DNA of 64,000 nucleotides, taken from the NCBI RefSeq assembly GCF_013201825.1, contig NZ_CP053836.1, positions 868,001 through 932,000 on the forward strand, written 5' to 3'. The position numbers and the translations under genes are program-made. This document shows positions 48,986 to 58,600 of this stretch, in pieces. The stretch comes from Halarcobacter ebronensis (GTDB lineage Bacteria > Campylobacterota > Campylobacteria > Campylobacterales > Arcobacteraceae). The notes beneath the pieces were generated by a model that had not been told where the DNA came from, searched no databases, and was given only the letters and a program-made list of their open reading frames with translations. Within the stretch, counting starts at the first letter, position 1. Each line of letters begins with the position of its first letter.

Positions 48986-51383
48986 TAAACTCATAATATC
49001 CTTCTTTACTATCTTCTGCAAAGTTTAAGCATAGTGTTGCTTTTTCTAAAATATTATTTTTATTTCCCCAAGTTATAGCAATAGTCAGTCTTGGATTTAT
49101 TAATTCATCCATTACTAGCATTTCAATATTTTTTATCTCTTCAATTAGTGCTTTATATTTTTTACTATTTTCAACTATAAAACCAATTTTTGGTCCATTG
49201 AATCTATATAAAGGGGTGATTTTTTCTACAATTTTAATGTACTCTCTAAAATAATGATTTATTTTTTCATATCCATATGTTTTATTTAATCTAAAAAGAT
49301 CTTCATAATAAAGTTGTACTAAAATAAACTCTTTGTCATCTCTTTTTAAAATATCAGTTTTAAACTTTTCATGATTTCTAAGTCCTGTAACAGAGTCATT
49401 GTAAACAAGATTACTTCTTAAATAGCAAATAATAAGATTTATAATATTTTGTTTTATATAATCACTATTGTCTATGTAAAGTCTTTCAAAAACTTGTTTA
49501 AAAACCTTTGAGTAGGCAATTCTTAATTTATACTCATCAAATAGAGTTATACTTATTCTTTCATATCCAATATCAACAAGAGTGCACTGTTGCTTGCATA
49601 AACCATCAACTGATACAAAAGTTAGACCAAAGAAAATCTCATTTGAAATAAAGTTCTCTATCTCTTTATTTAAAAGCTCATTATCTAAGTTTTTATCTGT
49701 AAATATTTGTGTAACGATATTTGAGAGTTTTTGATTTACTCTATTCTTTTTATTCATCTCTTCTTGAACAAAATATTTATTAAGTGCATTCTCTCCAACT
49801 TCTAAACATTTTGCATCTGAGATTAATACATTTTCTAAATTTAGTTCATTTATATGTTGATTTCCATGGTTTATCAGTATAGTTCTATTTATTTTTGAAT
49901 ATTCATTATCAAGAAGTTCATAACCATTTACACTAACATAATAAAAATAGTAGAGTTTTGATTTTTCAATACAATTGTAATTATCTGAAAAAGAGTAATA
50001 TAAAGATATTGTCAAATAAAGTTTTGCATATGTTGACATTTGATGAGATGCAGTTCTATTTTTATGAATATAATTTATAATTTTATCTATTAATTCATCT
50101 TTTAAAGTTATTTTTCTTTGAGCAATAAATTTAGTAATGATAACATCACAAATACTAAGTTTTAAAAATTCATGGTAATCGTTATTATATTTTTGAGATA
50201 AACTAAATTTTTCTAAGACTGAAATTAATTTTTCCTCTTGAATCTGCGTACTAAAAAGAATTGTAGTATGTAGAATTGACAAATATACACTTTTGAAATT
50301 TTCATTATTTAAAAATTCATCAACAATAAAAAGATGGTCTTTCTCTTTAACATTTTCATCATAGATATAGATATAATTTTCCAAAAGATCTTTTTTTAAA
50401 TCTTCTAGAGTCTCTACATTATGATTTTTTTTGTGCTTAATCTCATTTTTATAAAGAGTTATAATCTGGTTTAGCTCTTCAGTATTTGAAAAATCCTCAC
50501 TTGAATAGTTATATTTAAGTTTATATAGAAGTGTTAAAAGTAAGGTTGTTGTTGAGTTTAAAAAGATTTTATAAAAAGGTTTTTCATCTACATTTAGACC
50601 AAATCCTGTATTTTTTGATAGATCATAACCATAACAAATCTTCTCAAAATTAAAATGGAACTCTTCAATTAAGTATGAAGAGTCTTTGTTTGCTGTGTCA
50701 ATATATGGAACATGAGAATAGAAAAATAGAAGTTTCCCTAAAATATTGTTTAATATATTTATTTTTTCACTATCTAATTCAATATTAAATTTTGACATAC
50801 TAATAGTCTCTGTAATTATCTCAACTAAAGGTTTAATACTCTTTTTTCTAAGAATATCAAGTGAGTTTATTGAACATAACTCATTTATAACCTCTATTAA
50901 AATAGTATAGTGCTTAAAAGTTATCTCAAAATCATCTCTATTAGCTTCATATAAAATCTTTAATCTCTCTTCATACTCTTTAAACAAAGAAGATAGATTA
51001 TCAAGATTATAAGAGTTGTAGCTATTGAAAATAGAGAATTTTTTACCAAAAGAGAGAATATCAATAATTGTTGAAATCTCTTTAAAAATAATAGTTGCAT
51101 TATCATTGATAATGCTATTCATCTTTTTTTCTAAAGCATAAATAATAAAAGATTTAAAATTAAGATTATTTAGTAACTCTTCTACAATGTCACTTGGAAT
51201 ATCTTTTTCATTAAAATATAATTCATCAATATAATTTAATAAGGCAGAATAATCATCATGTAAACTATAAATAAGCGAGTTTGAAATTTTTATATTGTAT
51301 TTAGTTAAAAGTTGAGATACTTTATGATCTTCCCCCTCTTCATCTATAAAGTTTAATATATCTTTCTCTTGATGAATAAACAT
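48981..51383 (-). CDS. Large protein with C-terminal degenerate GGDEF domain
   Basis: 800 residues with no membrane segment or signal peptide visible. The first 620 or so residues are helix-rich, Asn/Ile/Leu-rich and unrecognised. The last 160 align with a GGDEF diguanylate-cyclase fold: SVTGLRNHEKFKTDI corresponds to the LTGLxNR entry, and FNGPKIGFIVE lies where GGDEF should be. The catalytic residues are gone, so it should not make c-di-GMP. It is downstream of recO by 48 bp. May act as a signalling scaffold; this is inference. Confidence 0.75.
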   Translation of the reverse strand: MFIHQEKDILNFIDEEGEDHKVSQLLTKYNIKISNSLIYSLHDDYSALLNYIDELYFNEKDIPSDIVEELLNNLNFKSFIIYALEKKMNSIINDNATIIFKEISTIIDILSFGKKFSIFNSYNSYNLDNLSSLFKEYEERLKILYEANRDDFEITFKHYTILIEVINELCSINSLDILRKKSIKPLVEIITETISMSKFNIELDSEKINILNNILGKLLFFYSHVPYIDTANKDSSYLIEEFHFNFEKICYGYDLSKNTGFGLNVDEKPFYKIFLNSTTTLLLTLLYKLKYNYSSEDFSNTEELNQIITLYKNEIKHKKNHNVETLEDLKKDLLENYIYIYDENVKEKDHLFIVDEFLNNENFKSVYLSILHTTILFSTQIQEEKLISVLEKFSLSQKYNNDYHEFLKLSICDVIITKFIAQRKITLKDELIDKIINYIHKNRTASHQMSTYAKLYLTISLYYSFSDNYNCIEKSKLYYFYYVSVNGYELLDNEYSKINRTILINHGNQHINELNLENVLISDAKCLEVGENALNKYFVQEEMNKKNRVNQKLSNIVTQIFTDKNLDNELLNKEIENFISNEIFFGLTFVSVDGLCKQQCTLVDIGYERISITLFDEYKLRIAYSKVFKQVFERLYIDNSDYIKQNIINLIICYLRSNLVYNDSVTGLRNHEKFKTDILKRDDKEFILVQLYYEDLFRLNKTYGYEKINHYFREYIKIVEKITPLYRFNGPKIGFIVENSKKYKALIEEIKNIEMLVMDELINPRLTIAITWGNKNNILEKATLCLNFAEDSKEGYYEFK

Positions 51384-51431
51384 TTTAAATCCTATTAATA
51401 ATATATACTAACAATTATATTATTTTTAAAC

Positions 51432-52049
51432 TTACAGTCCTTGAAGTACTATTTTCCATAAATAATCAATTTCATCATCACTAAAGGCAATTAGGCTTTT
51501 TTCATCTAATAACTCTTTTATTTTTTCAAACTCAAAAGCTCTGCTATAAGTACATGAAGCATGTACAGGCATAAAACTTCTAACCAATGAGATATTCTCT
51601 TTTATCTCTTTTTCACATAAAAAACAGTGCAAATCTTTATGTAATCTTCCTTCGTGTTCAAGGAGAAAAAGATATGCTTTGCAAATTGCTCTTTTACTAT
51701 TTTCTTTAATCATTTTATGACAAAGAGTTTCTAAAAGATTAAAATAAAAATCATCTATGGTTTCAACATCTTTTAAATGAGGGTAAAAAAGCTTTATAAA
51801 TCTTTGCCAGCAATAGAGTTTTTCATTGTCAAATATCCATTGAAAACCAAGTTGGATAACATCCTTTAGTCTTGGAATAGAGCTTTTTAGATTTGACTCA
51901 AGCTCAAAATCTATTTTGTAGCCAATATTGATATTTGAGTGTCTAGCTCCATAAAATCTATATGTGGTGTAAATATGGTTTTCAGTTAAGATTGATACGA
52001 TTAAATCGTCATCTTTAACTGTTTTAATCTCTATTATATAGCCCTGCAT
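51432..52049 (-). CDS. recO: DNA recombination/repair protein RecO
   Basis: 205 residues, the short form seen in Campylobacterota. N-terminal OB-fold (MQGYIIEIKTVKDDDLIVSI, then YRFYGARHSNI) and a C-terminal helical region with a CFLCEKEI pair and a later HASC that could bind zinc. Works with RecF/RecR in loading RecA. Confidence 0.8.
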   Translation of the reverse strand: MQGYIIEIKTVKDDDLIVSILTENHIYTTYRFYGARHSNINIGYKIDFELESNLKSSIPRLKDVIQLGFQWIFDNEKLYCWQRFIKLFYPHLKDVETIDDFYFNLLETLCHKMIKENSKRAICKAYLFLLEHEGRLHKDLHCFLCEKEIKENISLVRSFMPVHASCTYSRAFEFEKIKELLDEKSLIAFSDDEIDYLWKIVLQGL

Positions 52050-52161
52050 AAAACTTTCTATTTAAAAATATGAAAAATTATAACAAAATAAAATTAGAAA
52101 TTTGCTTCAAATAAATATTATGGTAGTATTACAAAAATTTTATTTTATAAAAGGGAAATTG

Positions 52162-52479
52162 ATGGAATTCAATAATGTTTCAATTGGAAAAGAAGCAAAC
52201 ATTCTATATGATGGAAATATCACTAGCAGAAGTATTACTTTCCAAGATGGAAGTAAAAAAACTTTAGGGATTATGCTACCAGGAGTATATGAACTAAATA
52301 CTGTAAATAAATCAATTATTGATATTAACTCAGGTGCATTAGAAGTTATGTTACCAGCTGAAGATTGGGTTGAATATGTAGCTCCTGCAAGTATTGAAAT
52401 TGCACAAAATTGTAAATATAAGTTAAGAGTGACATCTTTAGTAGATTATTGTTGCTCTTTTGAAAGAGTAAAATATTAA
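52162..52479 (+). CDS. ppnP: Pyrimidine/purine nucleoside phosphorylase (DUF1255)
   Basis: 105 residues. INSGALEVMLPAEDWVEYV and the small cupin fold match PpnP, which splits diverse nucleosides with phosphate. ATG at 52162 is preceded by AAAGGG at a proper spacing; the frame runs 20 codons further upstream but that stretch has no homology-like sequence and no ribosome-binding site. Apt in this window is another nucleotide-salvage enzyme. Confidence 0.88.
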   Translation: MEFNNVSIGKEANILYDGNITSRSITFQDGSKKTLGIMLPGVYELNTVNKSIIDINSGALEVMLPAEDWVEYVAPASIEIAQNCKYKLRVTSLVDYCCSFERVKY

Positions 52480-52485
52480 AAAAAA

Positions 52486-52507
52486 GACTAGAGTTATCTC
52501 TCTAGTC
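52486..52507. terminator. Hairpin after ppnP
   Basis: Eight-base stem GACTAGAG (52486-52493) pairing with CTCTAGTC (52500-52507), loop of six, followed by a pyrimidine-rich stretch. The right arm is the first unit of a tandem repeat, so each later unit could pair with the left arm as well. Confidence 0.5.
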
Positions 52508-52543
52508 TCTCTAATCTCTCTAGTCTCTCTAGTCTCTCTATTT
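52499..52543. repeat. 9-bp tandem repeat, five units
   Basis: TCTCTAGTC repeated at 52499, 52508 (one change), 52517 and 52526, with a partial unit at 52535. The last unit contains the stop codon of the response regulator on the minus strand. Confidence 0.8.
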
Positions 52544-52921
52544 TATAGTTAACATCTCTATTGAATTTGCAATTAAATCTTTAACATTAAATGGCTTTTT
52601 AAGCAATTTCGTTATCCCCAAGCTTTGAAGATTATCTTTTACCTCTTCATCATATGCTGAAGTTACAATTGTTGGAATTAAAGGCGAAATCTCTTTTATC
52701 TCTTTAAGCATTGAAAGTCCGTCTTTATTTGGCATATTTAAATCTGTAATAATTAAATCAATTTCAGATGAATTGAATTTTTCAACCCCTTCTTTCCCAT
52801 CTTTTGCCACAACAACATTAAATATATACTCTAAACAGCTTACAACATTTGTTCTTATTGTCTCTTCATCTTCCACATATAAGAGTGTATATTTTTTTAG
52901 GTTTTCTATATTTGTAAACAT
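52538..52921 (-). CDS. Single-domain response regulator
   Basis: 127-residue CheY-like receiver with no output domain. LLYVEDEETIR (acidic pair), DLIITDLNMPNKDG (phospho-acceptor Asp), TSAYDEE (Thr/Ser) and KKPFNVKD (Lys) are all present. It lies 71 bp downstream of the OmpR-type regulator and may act as a phosphate sink or second target of the same kinase. Its stop lies in the 9-bp repeat. Confidence 0.9.
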   Translation of the reverse strand: MFTNIENLKKYTLLYVEDEETIRTNVVSCLEYIFNVVVAKDGKEGVEKFNSSEIDLIITDLNMPNKDGLSMLKEIKEISPLIPTIVTSAYDEEVKDNLQSLGITKLLKKPFNVKDLIANSIEMLTIK

Positions 52922-52992
52922 AGCAACCTCCTATAACTACAATTATAAGGGAAAAGTGTATCAAAATAGTACCAAATATTTTAACTATAAAA

Positions 52993-53694
52993 TCATACTT
53001 TTAAGACATAACCATAGTTTGATATATTTTCAATACAAAGTGTTGGAACTTTCTTTTTAAGTCTTGAAATTGTATCTCTAATTGTAGAAGAGGATATCTC
53101 TTTTGCAAACCATATCTCTTCCCTTAGTGTTTCATAAGATATCCTTTGATTTGGGTTCTTGCATAAAAAATCTAAAATTAACATCTCTTTATTAGTAAGA
53201 TTAATTACAAGCCCTTTAAAAGTTAAGGTTTTTGAGCTTATACAGTAATCATAACCATCTTTTAACTTTATATTTTCTATCTTTTTAGAACCTATTTCTT
53301 TCTCTTTTTTTATCTTTTTTAGATTTTCCATAAGGTTTAGAGCCACTTTAAGTGTTGCTTCAACACTATCCATTGAAAAGGGTTTAATCAAATATCCAAA
53401 TACATTGTCATTTTTTGCCTCTTCAATTGTATTTGAATCTGCATATGCTGTTGTATAGATTATTGGTATAAAATACTCTTTATCTAACATCTTTACGCAC
53501 TCTATCCCATCTAAAGAACCATCTATATTTATATCCATAAAGATAAGATCAATATGAGTATCTTTTACAATATCTAAAACCGTAGAAGAGTCATTAGCAT
53601 GGTAAATATTTTTAAAATTAAGTTTTTGAAGAATACCTTTTAGATACTCATAGGCAATAGTATTATCTTCTACAATTAAAAGTTTATATTCCAT
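52993..53694 (-). CDS. Response regulator with winged-helix output (OmpR type)
   Basis: 233 residues. Receiver: LLIVEDNTIAYEYL, DLIFMDINIDGSLDG (phospho-acceptor), YTTAYAD, LIKPFSMDS. Output: a winged helix from about 150 to the end (NLTNKEMLILDFLCKNPNQRIS, REEIW, SSSTIRDTISRLKKK, NYGYVLKV), the DNA-binding module of the OmpR/PhoB family. Start has GAGGA four bases upstream and overlaps the kinase gene by 19 nt. Predicted to act on the tpsA promoter next to the kinase gene. Confidence 0.92.
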   Translation of the reverse strand: MEYKLLIVEDNTIAYEYLKGILQKLNFKNIYHANDSSTVLDIVKDTHIDLIFMDINIDGSLDGIECVKMLDKEYFIPIIYTTAYADSNTIEEAKNDNVFGYLIKPFSMDSVEATLKVALNLMENLKKIKKEKEIGSKKIENIKLKDGYDYCISSKTLTFKGLVINLTNKEMLILDFLCKNPNQRISYETLREEIWFAKEISSSTIRDTISRLKKKVPTLCIENISNYGYVLKV

Positions 53695-55544
53695 ATTTCC
53701 TCTTTATATTCCAAGTTAAAAAGCATTCCTTCATCAATACTAAAGTTATATGTAGAATTTTTTAATTTTTTTGCATAGTCTTTTATTAATTTAAGACCAA
53801 GCCCTTCATTTATCTGGTTTATATCAAATCCTTTTCCTTTGTCTCTTATTTGCAAGTGTACAATTTCATCATTTTTTTCTAAGGTAATAAAAATTTTTAT
53901 ATTATCCAAACTATCATTGTGCTTAACACAATTATTTACAATCTCATTTATTATTATAGTCAAAGAGATGGCATTGTCAAATTTTATTTGTAAATCAGGG
54001 ATAGAGTAAATAATATCAACTTTTTTATTTGTGTAGGTATCAACAATAGTTTGAATCACCTCTTTAAAATAGGACTTTACATCTATATCTTTAATATTAC
54101 TTGAGTCTTTAAGAAGGTATTCATGAATCTTTGACATAGATTTCAGTCTATTTGTTAAATCAGAAAATATATTTGTATCTTTATGTTTTTGCTCTTCGAA
54201 CCAAAGCATACCTATTATCATGTGGAAATTATTCTTAACTCTATGTAATATCTCTTTTAATAAAAGTTCTCTTTCTTCTACTAAATCTGATAATCTATTA
54301 TTAGCAATTAAAAGCTCTTTTGTTCTTGCCTCCACCTCTTTTTTTAAGAGCTCTTCTTGACTATTTTTTATAGTTAGTAGCTCATTTTGTGCTTTTAATT
54401 GTGACTCTTTTAAATCATCATATCTTTTAATAATAAGAATTAGAAAGATTAAATTCTCTAAAGTACTTCCAATAGCAATTCCATATCTTGTGTAATTGTT
54501 ATACTCTAAAACACCGGCTATCATTAAAAGAAAGAGTATTGCAAAGATGAAAAAGATAATTTGTGCAAAAGTATAATAGATACTCTTTTTATTTCCTTTA
54601 TAGTATATATAAATAGATAGGGGCAATAAAACTAAAGTAATAAGTAGTGATGCACTGTTTAATATTCTATTCCAAGGTTCATATTGAAAGAAAAACATAA
54701 AACCAATAAAAAAATATAGTAGTGAACTTAATCTTAATGCAGAATAATATTTTTTTAAATAGGTTTTTATCTCCAAATATTCAATAGAGAATAAAATCAA
54801 AAAAGCACCTAAATATGCCCCAGACATATTTAGAACATAAATATATTTTTGTAGGTCTAAGTAGGTGAGAATTCCACTTATTTTTATTAGAAAGATGATA
54901 TTAAAAAAGATGTAACTTGCATAATAATAGTATATTTTTTCTTTTAATGTTAGGCATAAACCAATTGTAAAAAAAAGAATAACAAATGTAATTCCTAAGA
55001 TAAAGATATAAAAATTATTTGAATCAAAAAAGTTTTTTTGTTTAAAATAGGTGTCATCATAAATTATTATTTTCCCAAAATAGGAATATTTTCCATAAAT
55101 TTCTAAATATATACTGCTACTTTCATTTTGAACTAGGTCAAAAATAAAAGATAGTTTATTATATGAGACTTCTCTTTTATCTATATAAGTAAGTAGTCCA
55201 TTCTCTTTTTTTATCCATTTTCCATCTTTTTTATAGTATAAATTAGCTTTTTCATAAAAAGTTTCATTTAAAGTTAGAATAAAATTCTTTTTATTGCTTT
55301 TATTTGAAATATCAATTTTTATCCAAGTTGTATTATTGGAATAACCTAATGAAAAACCATTTTTAATAAAATTATTAAATTCTTTTTTTTCTATATCTTT
55401 TATACTCAGACTCTTTGAATAATCCTTTATATAGTAAATTTCAAAATCGTCATAAATTGGAATTTTATTATTTATTATTAATGTGGAATTATTTGCAAAT
55501 AAAATGATAAAAAATAGATGAAAAACAGTGATAATTTTTAGCAT
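53676..55544 (-). CDS. 7TM-DISM sensor histidine kinase (HisKA_2 type)
   Basis: 622 residues. Signal peptide (1-17), a periplasmic 7TMR-DISMED2-like beta domain (about 20-165), seven membrane helices (about 175-385), a coiled coil (about 390-435), a HisKA_2 dimerisation segment with the phospho-acceptor in LLKEILHRVKNNFHMI, and an ATPase domain with NEIVNNCVKH and RDKGKGFDIN. DISMED2 domains resemble carbohydrate-binding modules, so the stimulus may be a sugar; this is inference. Divergent from tpsA. Confidence 0.92.
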   Translation of the reverse strand: MLKIITVFHLFFIILFANNSTLIINNKIPIYDDFEIYYIKDYSKSLSIKDIEKKEFNNFIKNGFSLGYSNNTTWIKIDISNKSNKKNFILTLNETFYEKANLYYKKDGKWIKKENGLLTYIDKREVSYNKLSFIFDLVQNESSSIYLEIYGKYSYFGKIIIYDDTYFKQKNFFDSNNFYIFILGITFVILFFTIGLCLTLKEKIYYYYASYIFFNIIFLIKISGILTYLDLQKYIYVLNMSGAYLGAFLILFSIEYLEIKTYLKKYYSALRLSSLLYFFIGFMFFFQYEPWNRILNSASLLITLVLLPLSIYIYYKGNKKSIYYTFAQIIFFIFAILFLLMIAGVLEYNNYTRYGIAIGSTLENLIFLILIIKRYDDLKESQLKAQNELLTIKNSQEELLKKEVEARTKELLIANNRLSDLVEERELLLKEILHRVKNNFHMIIGMLWFEEQKHKDTNIFSDLTNRLKSMSKIHEYLLKDSSNIKDIDVKSYFKEVIQTIVDTYTNKKVDIIYSIPDLQIKFDNAISLTIIINEIVNNCVKHNDSLDNIKIFITLEKNDEIVHLQIRDKGKGFDINQINEGLGLKLIKDYAKKLKNSTYNFSIDEGMLFNLEYKEEIWNINF

Positions 55545-55590
55545 TATTACTCCAAAAAATAACCATATTATAGCATATCCATGCTACTTT

Positions 55591-55610
55591 TTCCGTCAGA
55601 ATTCCGTCAG
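55591..55610. promoter_or_regulatory. Direct repeat, candidate response-regulator site upstream of tpsA
   Basis: TTCCGTCAG occurs twice, at 55591-55599 and 55602-55610, with start-to-start distance 11 bp, that is one helical turn. Tandem half-sites with this spacing are the usual target of OmpR/PhoB-type dimers. A second direct repeat, AAAATGTT twice (55612-55627), follows. Confidence 0.55.
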
Positions 55611-55618
55611 GAAAATGT

Positions 55619-55624
55619 TAAAAT
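55619..55624 (+). promoter_or_regulatory. Candidate extended -10 box for tpsA
   Basis: TAAAAT preceded by TGT gives an extended -10-like element inside the second direct repeat. Transcription would start near 55631, leaving the CCGTCAG repeats overlapping the -35 region. SD AGGTG at 55642 precedes the ATG. Confidence 0.35.
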
Positions 55625-55652
55625 GTTAAAAATTTCAAGCTAGGTGAATTTA

Positions 55653-58600
55653 ATGAAAAATATGCATGAATATAAAAATGCCTTTAGAATACTAAAAGGT
55701 GGGAAAATAAGTTTAGTAGTAAGTGCCTTACTTACAACTACTTCACTTTTCTCTGCTCCAAGTGGAGGAGTTGTAACAAGTGGGTCTGCTACAATTAATC
55801 AAAGTGGTAGTGTAACTAATATTAATCAATCTTCACAAAAAGCTAGTATTAATTGGAATAAGTTTAGTATTGATAAAAATGAAATAGTAAACTTTAATCA
55901 ACCAAATGTAAACTCAATTACTCTAAATAGAGTAGTTGGTAATGAAACTTCAGTTATAAATGGAGCACTTAATGCCAATGGACAAGTTTGGATATTAAAT
56001 TCAAATGGGGTTTTATTTGGTAAAAATGCTTCAATAAATACTTCAGGATTATTAGCAACAACAAAAAATATCTCTGATTTAGATTTCCAAAGTGGAAACT
56101 ATAGTTTTAAAGGAGATTCTACAAGTTCTATTATAAACCAAGGAACAATAAATATAGAGAACTCTGGATATGTAGTATTTGCTTCAAATGAGGTACAAAA
56201 TAGTGGCGTAATAAAAGCTATAAAAGGAGATGTTCATTTAGTTGGAGCAAGTGAATATAGTATAAATCTAAATGGAAACTCATTAGTAAACCTAACAGTT
56301 GACAAGGGAGTATTAGATGCTTTAGTTAAAAACTCAGGAACTATCATAGCAGATGGTGGAGAAATATATCTTACAACCAATGCAGTAAATGAGTTACTAA
56401 AAGGGGTGGTTAATAATACAGGTGTTATTGAAGCAAATAGCTTAGATGATGTTACTGGTAAAGTAGAACTCTTTGCCCATGGAGGTGAAGTTCAAGTTGG
56501 TGGAATTATTAATGCTACTGATGGGTTTGTGGAGACTTCTGGGAGAGATTTTAGAATATTTGATGGTGCAACTATTAGTGCAGAAGAGTGGTTAATTGAC
56601 CCTGTTAATATAACTATTGATTCAACATTAGCAACTGCAATTTTAACTGCACTTGGCACTACTAATGTAACAATTGAGACAGATACTCCAAATTATTCAG
56701 ATGTAGATACATCTGCAAATGAGAGTGGAAGTGATGGAAATATCTATGTAAACAGTAGCATTATTACAACAGCAGATTTAGGTGCGGAGAGAACTTTAAC
56801 TTTACAAGCTGATAATAATATAGTATTTGCAGATGGAGTATCTATTGATGCAACACAAGGTAGTAATGCTAAAGAATTAAATGTAGTTTTAGCAGCTGAT
56901 TCTGATAGCAATGGAAGTGGAGAAGTACTAATTAGTGGAAGTACTGGAACTACAATCAAAACAAATAATGGTGATCTTACAGTAAATACTCAAATAGATA
57001 GTACTGTAGCAGGAGAAACACCTTTAGTAGTTGATGCCGGTACAGGAAAAGTAACTTTATACGATGATGTTGGATTAAATTCAAAATTAAAATCATTAAC
57101 AGTTACTGCTGGACAACTAGATTTAGGAACAAAACTTCACTATATCAATACAACCGCAGAACAAACATATAATACAGTAATCAACTCTTTATCAACTGCA
57201 CAGTTTGCTAATAATGATTTTGAATCAGGTGATGCAACAGGCTGGAGCATTGTTGATGGAAATATTAAACTTAATGGAAGTAGCGTAATTGCAGGTGTAA
57301 ATACTCCTAATGATAATTCTCTACCAACAATTGTTCCAAGTACAAACTCTAGCAGTAATAATGGAGCATATGATGATTATAATTCAACGGGTAACTATAC
57401 TCATGCATTTTCAAATGATACAGGTGATAGTTCATCATATTCTCTACAATTAACATACTCTAGTGGAGATGTGGATGAAGGGTATGGGGTGGTTCATGGA
57501 CCTTATGTTGTAAGTGAAAATACAGTTTCATTACAAGAAGGAGATGGTGTATCATTTACTTGGAAAGCAAGTGGTGGTAGTGATGCATATGATGTTTTTG
57601 GATATATTATAAATGTTGATACCGGGGCAACACAAGTAATACTAAATGAGACTGGTGCAAATGGAAGTGCAACAACAAACTGGGCTCCTGCTTCAGTAAC
57701 AGCAGCAAGTTCTGGTAATTACAAATTTGTTTTTGTTGCTGGTTCTTGGGATGCTTCGGGAGGACAGGCATTAGGAGCTAATCTTTATATAGATAATGTA
57801 ACCACCTATAGTAATAAAACTTTTAGTGGTTCAAGTGTTACCTTTAATAATACTGTAAATGCAGGATCAAGTGAACTAAAAGTTGCAGCAGATAAAATTG
57901 CTTTAAATGCAGCTATTAATGGTACAAATACTCTTACTTTAAAACAAAATACTGCAGGAAAGAATATTGAAATTGGTGGAAGTGTTGATAATGCAGATGT
58001 TTCAACTCTTGATATTACAAATACAGAATTATCTAAAATTAGTGGATTTTCAAAAGTAGTATTTGGTGATGACAATACAGGAAAAGTTAGTACAGCAGGA
58101 GACATTTCAACAACTTATGATTTAACATTAATAGGAAAAACTACAGGTGTAGATATCAATAATACTGTAGATGTTGGAGGTAAAACATTAACTATAGAGA
58201 GTAATGGAACAGTAGAAGATACAGGAACAGGACATGTAATAGCTAAAAATTTAAATCTTCTTGGTTCTGGAACTTTTACTTTAGATAGTGATGATAATGA
58301 TGTAGATGTATTAGCAGCAGGTATAACATCAACTCCAATAGGTTCACTTACATTTAAAGATAAAGATGATGTTACAATTAGTACAATAAACAACTCAAAA
58401 GGTATCACATCAACAGGAACAGTAATTGTTGATACTCTCTCTTCAAATATTAATGTAAAAAATGACGTAATTACAACAAAACAAGGAACAGATGTTGTTC
58501 AATTAAATGCAGCAGGAACTGTAACAAAAAGTTCAGGGGTTTTCATTGGTTATAAAGCTCCTTCTGTACCAGAACCAACAACTAATAATAACAAAGAAGA

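Noticed and set aside
52102-52161. Longer ppnP start
   Set aside because: No ribosome-binding site and no similarity; the ATG at 52162 has AAAGGG and matches the family length.
52499-52543. Possible CRISPR array
   Set aside because: The units are only 9 bp and contiguous, without spacers.
55561-55652. Possible mobile-element end or attachment site next to tpsA
   Set aside because: No tRNA, integrase or terminal inverted repeats; the repeats fit a regulator site better.
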